Assembly (NCBI GenBank): GCA_024305405.1
Contig: JAKNDB010000068.1
Span: 11,393,501-11,457,500, forward strand
Source: Dirofilaria immitis
Taxonomy: Eukaryota > Nematoda > Chromadorea > Rhabditida > Onchocercidae
Direction of reading: 5' to 3'
Length of the DNA: 64,000 bases
Every line of letters begins with the position of its first letter. Within the stretch, counting starts at the first letter, position 1. This document shows positions 55,101-64,000 of this stretch, one piece after another. The position numbers and the translations under genes are program-made. A model generated the notes under the pieces. That model was not told the origin of the DNA. It worked only from the letters and a program-made list of their open reading frames with translations, and did no database searches.

Positions 55101-56844
55101 CTGTACATATCTTGGATGAATTGCCTCATCTTCATTTAATTTTAATTTCGACAGGGTTTGAAGAATTTTGAGATATCTATAATGTTGAAGTTCAAGTTCT
55201 TCAATAATATTCTCTTGCCTAGTTCCGTTCAGTTGAGATTATGTTATTTCACATTTTAATTGATATTGTATGTTTTCTTTTTTTTTTTAATTTTTTATAT
55301 TAACATTATTATGTTTATCAATAATTCAAATTGATTTCATCTTTCATTCTTAGCAGTTTTCAAGTTCATTCTATTATTGGTTTTTCTCCAATAATGAGAT
55401 AATATTATAGTTGTGAATGCCAAAATGATCCAAATTTTTTCAAATTTTCTATGGATATTGATGTCAATTTGCAGATTTAATATCCTTAATTATCAAGACT
55501 ATTTATTCATTTCTTCGTGCTTGAAAATTTTCTCATATCGTTTCATACCTCGTAAAGTTTCAATTCCTCATAGATTCATTGCAAGAATTCTATACCTTCA
55601 AATTTATCCATGTTTACATTTAAATTTGCTCTCCTTTACATTTTGTCTTCAGTATTCTGTTATCAATTAGTAATTAATTACCATTCCACATTACATCTTA
55701 GATATTTCTTTTCTTTCTGCTGCTTTGAAAGTATACTGCTCAATAGTTCTTTGGCAATTATCCTTGCTACATTTCAATTTATAGAGTAAATTACTCACTG
55801 ATACTTGTTAAAGTTTATGCCACCTTCTCATCTTTCATAATCAAAGTTATTCTTTTGCTTATCAACCTGACCACGATGCGTAATTCTCGCAAAATTATGC
55901 TAAATTGTTCAATTATCCTGAAATGTAAAGTTTCTTTAGAAACCACCATCGGTTTTATTTTTTCATACGATATAGTATAATTGCGTTATAAGATTTTCTT
56001 ACGATATCTCAGTTTTATTATTTAATTATTTCTATCATTTTAGCATGGTTATTCTAATATTTTCTAACATTTAATATATTATAAATATTTTAAGATTTTC
56101 TTCATAAATTTTGTTAAACTTGTCTGTACCTTTTATTTTAAGATAACTTGTTCATAACGTTCACTTGTATTTAGTGTTTGAAATTTTTTAATTTTTGGAT
56201 ATAAAATCGAAAAAATCTTAAAAAAACTTTTTTCAACTTTTTTGTCGTTAACTATTCAGAATTATGTAGTTATACTCTTAATAATTAACCATTGTTTTGA
56301 AGTCTTTGAAGTTTTAATTCAACAACTTTCAATGCTCCTTTGATTTCACTATTCTTAGTAACCGATTTGATGATAAGTGGCTAAGATTATCATTTCCGTT
56401 TATATTTTTGATACCAAACAATTAGAATAATGTTATATTGTTTTGATAAGTCATTCATAAAGAGGATTAAATAATATATTGCATAATTAAAGCAAGAACA
56501 AAATAAAAAAAATGTTTATGGAACACATAAAAGAATTATTCATATTAATAAATTAACTAATTAAGTTTGTCATTAGGATACATTTACTAATTAATCTGCT
56601 TATTTTTTTTCAAGACTCTTTATGATAATAGCGAATTATTGAATTTGAAACTTAAATAAAAAGTTTTTCGATTTTGATTTATTGGAAAAAAGGATTTTTT
56701 TAGACAGTCGGTGACAAAGCATTTTATATAATTTCGAATAAAGGCATCGATTCACTTATCGAAGAGTCGCATATGGTGCGAATGCAGCATACAGAAGCAG
56801 TGATCATGCAAAATTGGAATACTATCCAACAAATCTATGCATAG
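52129..56844 (+). CDS. RAD51D: RAD51D-like recombinase paralogue (RFS-1 class)
   Basis: RecA/RAD51-family ATPase that promotes homologous recombination; RAD51D is the paralogue represented by RFS-1 in C. elegans. Exons 52129-52308, 52405-52536, 52753-52845, 53690-53771, 54047-54261, 56704-56844 join in phase to 280 residues. GCPDIDTYLNGGIARGKLTE leads to Walker A GNVASGKTQ; VVYIDTNGSFRSSRLLQMLR matches human VLYIDSNGGLTASRLLQML; Walker B is LVLIVIDSIGA; then GCAIVTTNHF (human VAVVVTNHL) and PSLGKRWIKAVDFRYLL (human PALGRSWSFVPSTRILL). The usual N-terminal helical domain is shortened to about 30 residues, so an upstream exon may be missed. The last exon lies beyond a 2.4-kb intron; if unspliced the protein would stop at 54276. 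Intron 3 holds the 716-bp duplicated segment. Confidence 0.9.
52909..53624. repeat. 716-bp duplicated segment, copy 1 (RAD51D intron 3)
   Basis: Direct repeat of 57506-58221. About 552 bp in the middle (52997-53548) show no difference between copies; the few differences (three in the first 40 bp, one near 52996, one near 53549 and several in the last 25 bp) are at the edges. The core is clearly GC-richer than the intron around it. It includes a 59-codon frame (53231-53410) and a short frame beginning MRLRRYAVMVVACCS at 53503. No terminal inverted repeats or target-site duplication were found, so it is not called a transposon. Confidence 0.95.
53231..53410 (+). other. 59-codon frame in GC-rich duplicated core (uncertain coding)
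   Basis: ATG to TGA encoding 59 residues with non-repetitive composition, including WRHLPSGKRRFVLTVTVLDV and DDCMEDLEKDFPEGVDAC. An ACTTCACAG acceptor-like site lies about 18 nt upstream. The identical frame is in copy 2 at 57828-58007. No family recognised. It could be an exon of an unidentified gene, a relic of a mobile element, or chance in GC-richer DNA. Confidence 0.3.
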
Positions 56845-57505
56845 AATGGGTAAATCATAAAAAAAAATTTCTTTAGAGTTGTAAACAAGCAATAATCTGA
56901 TATCTTTCGGATGTGTTATGTCTTGTTTTGTTTACTATCTTGATGAAATCTCACGTTGTGTATGTTATCCTAATTTTTATTATATTACTGCCATATGTTT
57001 ATTGGTTATTTTGTCTATGAATAATAATTTTTTAGATTGCTTATTGCTGGTAGATTCAAAGTTGGAACAAATTTATGATATTTATAATGATTTTTGTTGC
57101 ACATTTAACTTTTCATTTTGAAATTGGTTTATACACGTTTTTCATAAAATCCTATGTTAACGTTCGGATTTTTGAATTTACGTAAGAAAAAATGAAACCA
57201 TTCAGAATTTTTGTTGTTGGAAAGTATGGAAAATTGTGCATTCTCATTTTCATACTTTTTTATAAATAATTTTTGATATAATAAAATAAATTTCTTTTGC
57301 TTAAAATTTAAAATTTCTTTAAGGATAGCTTTTAAATGTATAATTGATTCGTACTGAATAGATTAAATTGTCAATTATTTCATCTGAATAATTCCATTGA
57401 GTGAGCGTTCATAACATTTTATCAAATAGATATTTTCATCGAATTTCATTAAATGATGGTGGAAGCTAATAGAGTAGGTTTTGCACGGCTTCTTGTCGTC
57501 AAATA
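56845..57505. other. 3' flank of RAD51D-like gene
   Basis: No gene. Includes the block 57220-57455 that resembles the RAD51D upstream region at about 51810-52050. Confidence 0.5.
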
Positions 57506-58221
57506 TTTTTAAATGATAAAATATTTAATATTAATTAGTATAATAATAGATGCTTCGAGTAAATAAATGTTACTAAATTTCATTATTACGTGGGAACAAC
57601 GAAATCGATTGTTGCGATAGAGCTCTCACTGCGAGAGAGTTGAAGTGAGAAAAAGACAACTAGCAAGATGAAGAGAGATTATGACAAATATTGTGAATGA
57701 TGGAGAAGGGGAATGGTTTTGAAAAGTTTTTAGAATAAACCACTTATTGCTCGCAGTGGGAATAAATGGGAACAGAAATTGAAGACACTTTCGTTGAGAT
57801 CATACTTCACAGAATCATTTCTGTAGTATGTATTTCTTCGCTATCAGCGAAACTGCGACGGAGCGCAGCCGCGATGATGTGGCATGGCGTCATCTCCCGA
57901 GCGGGAAGAGGCGTTTCGTCCTTACCGTTACGGTTTTGGATGTGACGCTTGATGACTGCATGGAGGATCTTGAAAAAGATTTTCCTGAAGGAGTTGACGC
58001 GTGCTGAGCGGTTCCATCAAAAGAGGGAATAGTTTGTTGATTGGTTGGTTGGTTGTACCAACTTGGAATGAGTCACGTGGGAAATAAAGTGTGGCCATAA
58101 TGAGACTCAGGCGTTACGCCGTTATGGTAGTAGCGTGTTGCTCATGTAAATTACGTGATGATGGCGTGATTGTGCAAGGCAAATATATGCAGTATGAACA
58201 GAGCGAAGTTTCATCTTCGAT
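57506..58221. repeat. 716-bp duplicated segment, copy 2 (downstream of RAD51D)
   Basis: Direct repeat of 52909-53624, offset by 4597 bp. The 59-codon frame is at 57828-58007. The second frame starts at 58100 and runs 73 codons to 58321 because the sequence after 58221 differs from copy 1. Preceded by a more diverged duplicate block at about 57220-57455. Confidence 0.95.
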
Positions 58222-58321
58222 AAGCAATATTATATTCAATAGGGAATGGATTCGAAGTAATCCTATTCTGATGAAGCTTTTGATCAATAATTTATTCAAC
58301 AAAAAGCTTTCACCTAATTAA
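58100..58321 (+). other. 73-codon frame with signal-like N-terminus (uncertain coding)
   Basis: Starts MRLRRYAVMVVACCS, which resembles a short secretion signal, then CKLRDDGVIVQGKYMQYEQ. The first 40 residues lie in the duplicated segment; the equivalent frame in copy 1 (53503) has Y for C after CCS and ends sooner. No homology recognised; coding is possible but unproven. Confidence 0.25.
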
Positions 58322-59211
58322 TGAGAAAGTATTTTACAGAATTTCGAAAAAAGTATTGAATTTATCTTATTGCCTTGCTTAATTGAAATGAATGCATTCT
58401 GCGAAAGAATTTAAAAATTTTCCACAAGATTTTCAATTTTTCTCGTTTTTTTCTCTACGCTTTCTTCAACTAAAATGTTTTGCTGCATAATTTTTCCAAG
58501 TAGACCGGAAATACAATTTCTCTTAGTTGCAAAATGCATTCAATTCATCAAATCTTATCAGAAAAGCAATCAAGTAAATCAAAAGTAAAAGGATGAAGTC
58601 GAGATTCATCACATCTCCTGTGCCTCTTGATGATCTTCTAAGCTAGAACACACACATAGTGTGTGTTCTAGCTTAGAAGACACAAAGTGTGCTAGACTCA
58701 CTTTCTGCAACTTATGTTGTGATACTATCTAGTATATCTACAGTCAAATCACAATACTCATACAGTTGTGTGTCAGCTACTTACATGACACCCACTTTTG
58801 TTTCATACAAGAATCTTGAGCAAAAATGTGAACAATTTAATAGTAGGTTAAGCGATGATGAGAGAAAAAGTTATTAAGTCACTGGCTTTAACTTCTAATT
58901 CACCTTAGCAACTCTTCTTGTTGTCCCAGCTTTGTTATATACATACAAATTTTTAAAAAATTACGATACATTGGATTAGAGAAATTTAATCTGATACTAA
59001 ACGTTACGTCTAAAATGATGCAATTCTATTATTCTTACTACCAATAATACATTACTGCTCATATTGAATTATTTTTTATATACAAATTAAGATTTCAAAT
59101 AAATTATATACAATTAAGGTTCCTTAATATTATATCATGAAGATTCATATAAATTGTGATTTTTTTTTAACTTTTTTTTCTTTTCTATTGATTAAAAATT
59201 TTTCAATTTCA
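58322..59211. other. Intergenic, convergent side of aquaporin gene
   Basis: No gene supported. Contains a long perfect palindrome at 58634-58680. Confidence 0.55.
58634..58680. repeat. Perfect palindrome, 22-bp arms, ATA loop
   Basis: TCTTCTAAGCTAGAACACAC plus AC, then ATA, then the exact reverse complement. No mismatch. It lies in an intergenic region after the duplicated segment. Its sequence is unrelated to the palindrome at 26141-26182. Confidence 0.95.
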
Positions 59212-60942
59212 TCAAATCATTCTCTTCTCCTTTTTCGGTGAAACATTCGAAATACATTCTTGCTCACCAAATACAGCATCTGCCAAAAACCATCCTGTTA
59301 ATGGTGATAACCAATATACGATAAGATGACCAAGATGAGTGACACCTCTACAATTAAATGTACATGCCCAAGCAACAATTGGATTAGCATACATGCCCGT
59401 ATAATTAATGCCTGAAAAATAGAAGTGATATTTGCATCTTTTCTTTTAATTTTACCAAAGATTTCCTTTTTTTTTTTTGAAAATTCTATAAAGCAATTTT
59501 TGTTTATTTAATATTAGATTAATAAGAATTTATGCTAATACTTTATATCTTATAAATAATATTTAATCAAGTTAATTAATATTGTTAATCGATAATTTTA
59601 TATACGAAATCTTCCGGAAAGAATTGATAAATCCTTTATTATTGTTATATTATTCATTCGGATAATTTTAATTTTTTCAAGATAAAATGATCAGTTTTAT
59701 CAATACACATACCAACTGCTGTTATAAAACCGGCAAAGATGCAGTTGATGAGCATTTGTGCACTCGAATTAACATACCATTCAGCGGCAAAGAATTCGAC
59801 TGCTTTACTACTAAATGTCGCTAAACCTTCAATGAGTGAACCTGCTGTTAAGGCTACCTGAATTAATGATATCAGGACAATCCGCTAATCTGTTCTTCTG
59901 TTTTTTTTTTTTAGAATAAATTGATAGAATGAATCGTTCATTAATTTACTGCTAATTGCCCATAGCTTCACTCAATTTTTTTGATTTTACTTCATACTTT
60001 TTATTTCATTTTTCTTTATCACCTATTAAATTGATATCATGTTTAGATGAATTTCCAATTTGTTAAACAAATATTTGCTGATAACTTGCTGTAAGATCGG
60101 CTTCGCAATGAGCTTCAATTAATAATTCATTGTGCATTGGATGAAGGCCAAATTTCCAGAATGTTCGAGCAAAGCAATATGATAGATATGCGGCAGAAAG
60201 TTGTACAACAAAAACCAAAAATGCCGTACGCAATGCTAAACGTTTACGTGAAGCTGTTGTTACCTATAATAAAAAAATTAAAAAATTAGTTTTTTCATAT
60301 GAGAAATTAATTAGGAATTTTTAATGAATTATTTAACGTTTGCATATTTATATCAATAAATATATTTATTTTAAACGTTAAGTTAAATTAAACACATGAA
60401 AAAAAACAAATGTTAGTAATTGATCAACTGATTAAATGATAAAAATATTGATAGTGATTATTAAAAGTTTTTTTTTCTTTTAAATGATCTACCAGCGGGC
60501 ATGGATGAGCAATCGCATCTCGTAAGAAAAAAGCATTGGCGATTTCGATTACTGTTATTTCAATAAAATTCCAAATAAACCATAAGTTTGTAAAATTAAA
60601 TTGACATCAAACATAGGCGTACAAACTTGTAATGTCCCAATGAACTAAATTATTTATCGAAATTCATATGTTCGATTAAAATTTCAATTTTAAAATTACA
60701 ATTAAATTTAACAAATTCTTTAAATAAGTAAAAAGTAATTTGTAATTAATTGGTTCATAAATATGTTGAAAAAAAACGAATGAAATTAAAAAACGATTAT
60801 AAATAATAAATACTTCAAGAAGTAAACCAATCAAAAAGCGTGGTAAACGTCGTATAAGCCAACGATGTATTATATAACGTAATAGTTCGCAAATGATAAA
60901 TATCGATAAGTAAAAGATTAGTGATGCTATCCATACTCTCAT
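59212..60942 (-). CDS. Superaquaporin (AQP11/12-like, nematode AQP-9/10/11 class)
   Basis: Six-helix channel protein of the unorthodox aquaporin subfamily, usually in intracellular membranes. Exons 60814-60942, 60493-60644, 60069-60263, 59713-59857, 59212-59411; 273 residues once one base is restored in the run at 60558-60560 (T3), which links YGLFGILLK to ITVIEIANAFFLRD. The N-terminus is a membrane helix (MRVWIASLIFYLSIFIICEL). The first pore box reads DAIAHPCPL, with HPC in place of NPA and the cysteine typical of superaquaporins. The second is GINYTGMYANPIVAWACTFN (NPI instead of NPA). The C-terminus GWFLADAVFG is followed by a short basic tail ending KKEKRMI. A TTTCAG acceptor lies about 26 nt before the ATG. 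Substrate cannot be inferred. Confidence 0.88.
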
Positions 60943-62787
60943 TAGAAGAATTTACGATAGTTTAAATTTGCTGAAATAATTCTGATGAAAAAAAAATCCA
61001 TGAAAATTAACGATTAATTTTTATCAAATTAACAATTATTGAATGAATATTAAAGAAAAATTGAACAATGATAATAATATATTTCTATTGGATCACTTTC
61101 CTTCCCTTATATTATAATTATATTTTTTTAAATGATGATTTCAAAAAAAGGAAAGAGTGAAAATGAACTTATTGCATAGTTTTGTTTTGATTACTTAAGA
61201 TATTTTAAAAGCAAAATATTTCAATTGCTATTACTATCTTTGCTATTAGTAAATCTTCAAAAGTACAAAGAAATAATAAATAAGAATGGCAGAAAGTGAA
61301 AAAAAAAAGTGTTCTAATCTTGATACAATACATCGAAATACATTCAATGGAAAAATTAGAGAGAATGGAAAATGAAGAAAATGCGTAAAATTCATTTGAT
61401 ATATTTTATTTTAAAACATTGAAGATTTTCTGTTGTCAATTTTTTTTCTTAAACTCTCAATGATCATTTGATGAAAATATCAAATGATCAAAAATATTTT
61501 GAATATTTTCTATTTTGGTTTATCAAATTAATTTATCAAAAATATTATTGTAAAAATGGTAATATATGCATTATTTACGTCTTATTTTTCTTAATTTTTT
61601 TATTGCCGTTTTGAAGTTTGTTAAATGACAAATATTTTACAAAAATATGAAACATAATGAAAAAGAAAATTTTCAGCTTGAAATTTTAAATGATCGATGA
61701 TAAAAATGATAATTATTTTTAAGTTAGTCTTTTATTGATATCAACATACATACACATGTATATCTATCTGTATTATTTGACAGATGATACTTGTTTTTAA
61801 CCAAATTTTACGTTATATTATCTTTAGAAAAATATTGATCTTTTCTGTTTTTTCAGTCCTTTCATTCATAATGTTATTTATATCGACAATATTTATGATA
61901 ACATTCAAGATCATTTTAATAATAATATTGCAATTGATAATTATGTTCGATAAAAATAAGAAAATTTTTCAATCTTAGAATAAAACTAAGATAATAATAG
62001 GAGGATTATAAAATATTACTGGATAATGTTAACTATTGATAACGATTTTAAATGGTATGAATACAGAAAAGGAATGGGAAAAAAGGAAATATTAATTAAT
62101 AATATTAGTATTAACTTTGAAAGTAATAATTAATTATTATTACAGCGTAATATGATTGTAATATTTGTGAGAGAAAAATTGATTTTAAAAAAGTCTGAAG
62201 CTAACAAGATCAATCAAATGAGCAAGAAAAGAAAACTTTGGAAATCAACAGCTTGATCAACGAGAAAGTAGAGTAATTCGATGAGAGAAAAGAGGATGAG
62301 AAATTCTTGAGACTAAGCAAAAAGATCTTAAATTTCTGGAATTATGAAAAACATCCAACACCTAAAAATATATTTAACAGAAAATGCGAGTAGTTTTAAA
62401 AATTTAACAAATGATAAGAAGTATAGCAATTTTTATTGTCTAATCTTAACGATAATAGTGATAAAGCAAGTTTTAAGTGAAACGACAAAGATAAAAATTA
62501 AGGAATCAAATGAAGAAATACAATAATGAAAGGGATGGAAGAGGGAGGAAGTATCCTGTAATTTCAATTTTTCAAATTAGAATTAAAATGCGAAAATTAT
62601 TGAATGTAATTCATTTCCAAAATTATTCATTTTATTCCTTTTTCTTCTTTTTTCAGCTAATTTACACTATAATTATGTGCTATTATTTTGGAAATTTTGC
62701 ATAATTTTAGTATGTAATTTCTATTTAAATTTATAATCAAATTATATATCATTGTAAGGGAAAGAGAGAATAAAATTGGCAGTGTGA
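60943..62787. other. Divergent intergenic region upstream of aquaporin
   Basis: 1.8 kb of AT-rich DNA between divergent genes, expected to hold both promoters. No conserved exon seen; hydrophobic frames near 61784-61978 look like AT-rich noise. Confidence 0.55.
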
Positions 62788-63503
62788 ATGGATTATACAA
62801 ATCAAAAAGTTTATATATGGGATTATTTTAGTGCACCAATTGCACTCATATGGTTTCTCACATTGGCATGGTTTTTGCAATTATAGTTTCTCAGTATTTT
62901 TTAGTACCATTAAATCAACCAGTTGTACAGGTAAGCTTAGGCAATTAATTCCACAGATACTTGTTAAGTGAGTGGGAGGACATAACTTTTTTATCAAAGG
63001 AAAATAAATTTAGTTCATCAATAAATTCTATACTTTCCTTTGTGCAATGTCATGGGAACAAAAGTAATGTACAATTAATTAAAATAAGTTTAACTAACTG
63101 ACGTTGATCGACTTGTCTTTGCATCGTATAGAAAAGTTTTTTCTTTTTCTTTTTAATTTTTCCGAAATCAACAATGAATTAACCATCATTCAACAAACAT
63201 TTTCTTGAGTACCAATAATTCGTAACATAACTCGTCCGATGGTAGAAATTTATGTTTTGCCGCTCACTCGTATAAATCTTATTTAATTTGATTAAGTACC
63301 AATAAATAATTGGCAATAAATTCATTTTAAATTATCGATTATCGTCTTGATTATTTTGCACATGGTACTCTTCTTTATAAACTTCGTAAGTAACACAAAC
63401 AAACAACTGAATTTTAGAGTTCTGAGGAAAAATAAAATTAAATTCTCCTCTTTCATAAGTAATTTTTTTCTAGCCACCATTTGGAGGACCATGGCGAGAA
63501 ACA
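62788..63503 (+). CDS. 5' end of an unidentified membrane-protein gene (partial)
   Basis: Two exons are visible, 62788-62930 and 63474-63503, with good GTAAGC and GTAAGA donors. The ATG sits 5 nt behind ATTGGCAG, a trans-splice-like acceptor. The product starts MDYTNQKVYIWDYFSAPIAL, continues with a hydrophobic segment HIGMVFAIIVSQYFLVPL and then QPPFGGPWRET. One T appears missing at 62854-62856: without it the frame stops soon after; with it the segment reads IWFSHIGMVF and exon 1 ends in phase 0. The remaining exons would be beyond the window. I do not recognise the family. Confidence 0.45.
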
Positions 63504-64000
63504 GTAAGATCGAAAAAAGAGACTGACAATAACGTAACAACTTCCAAACTCTATATTTTATAAAAAAATAAAATAGTGACAAAAAAGAATTTAATTGCCT
63601 GAATTACTTATGAAAGCAAGAAACTATAGAAATCACCAGGTTCCTTTTTGATAATTTTTGAAGAAATTAAATTTATTTATATTTTTCGCGTTATTAATTA
63701 AAGGATATGACTTAAACCAGTCGTAATTTGAATTAATAACACTTATTTCTTTTGTTTTCCTATATTTTTGCTGATCGTTGGTAAATGCAGTAAATGAATG
63801 AAAATTCAAATACTTCTCGTATAAATTTTTTCGCAAAAGAAGTTTATCCTATTAAAGCGAATTTAATAAACTTCACAACTTGAAAACTAGTCCACAACTT
63901 TTATAAGAAAACAAAAAATATATAAATAAAAAGGATTAGCAATGACTACACATAAATTATAAATTAATGATAAACCAACTTTATCACTTTTTCCTAAATT
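63504..64000. other. Right edge, no feature recognised
   Basis: About 500 bp of AT-rich DNA, presumably intron of the gene starting at 62788; no further exon is evident. Confidence 0.4.

Overview
The window reads as nuclear DNA of a parasitic-type nematode, most likely clade III (spirurid/filarial-like). The DNA is strongly AT-rich, genes are split into short exons with GT/AG introns, and most first ATGs sit 0-26 nt behind a TTTCAG-like acceptor with no upstream coding exon, as expected for spliced-leader trans-splicing. Gene content is also nematode: UNC-86-type POU factor, linked mev-1 and ced-9, an astacin (NAS) protease and a superaquaporin. The species assignment is an inference; genus cannot be fixed from the sequence.

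Layout. 233-5077 (+): POU-IV homeobox gene unc-86. 6296-12004 (-): ASCC2, preceded on the same strand by the DEAH helicase DHX37 (12715-19543, -); together they look like a two-gene ribosome-biology operon. 20581-20780: ten exact-length 20-nt tandem repeats. 22062-34981 (+): a run of mitochondrial genes, mev-1 (SDHC), two tandem ced-9 (BCL-2) genes, and DMAC2, with a small secreted Ly6-like cysteine-rich gene nested antisense in a DMAC2 intron (31268-31941, -). 37893-40694 (-): astacin metalloprotease with a long (TTA)n array in an intron. 40695-47944: gene-poor. 47945-56844 (+): a small acidic repeat protein, MOB4 (STRIPAK), and a RAD51D-like recombinase. A 716-bp segment in RAD51D intron 3 (52909-53624) is repeated almost perfectly at 57506-58221. 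59212-60942 (-): superaquaporin. 62788 to the right edge (+): 5' end of an unidentified membrane protein gene.

Two points affect every gene model. First, at least a dozen conserved coding exons are out of frame by one base, nearly always at a mononucleotide run where one extra base restores the family sequence. This is best explained by deletion errors in the consensus, so these genes should not be called pseudogenes without read data. Second, the mev-1/ced-9 linkage reproduces the C. elegans ced-9/cyt-1(mev-1) operon, here with ced-9 duplicated.
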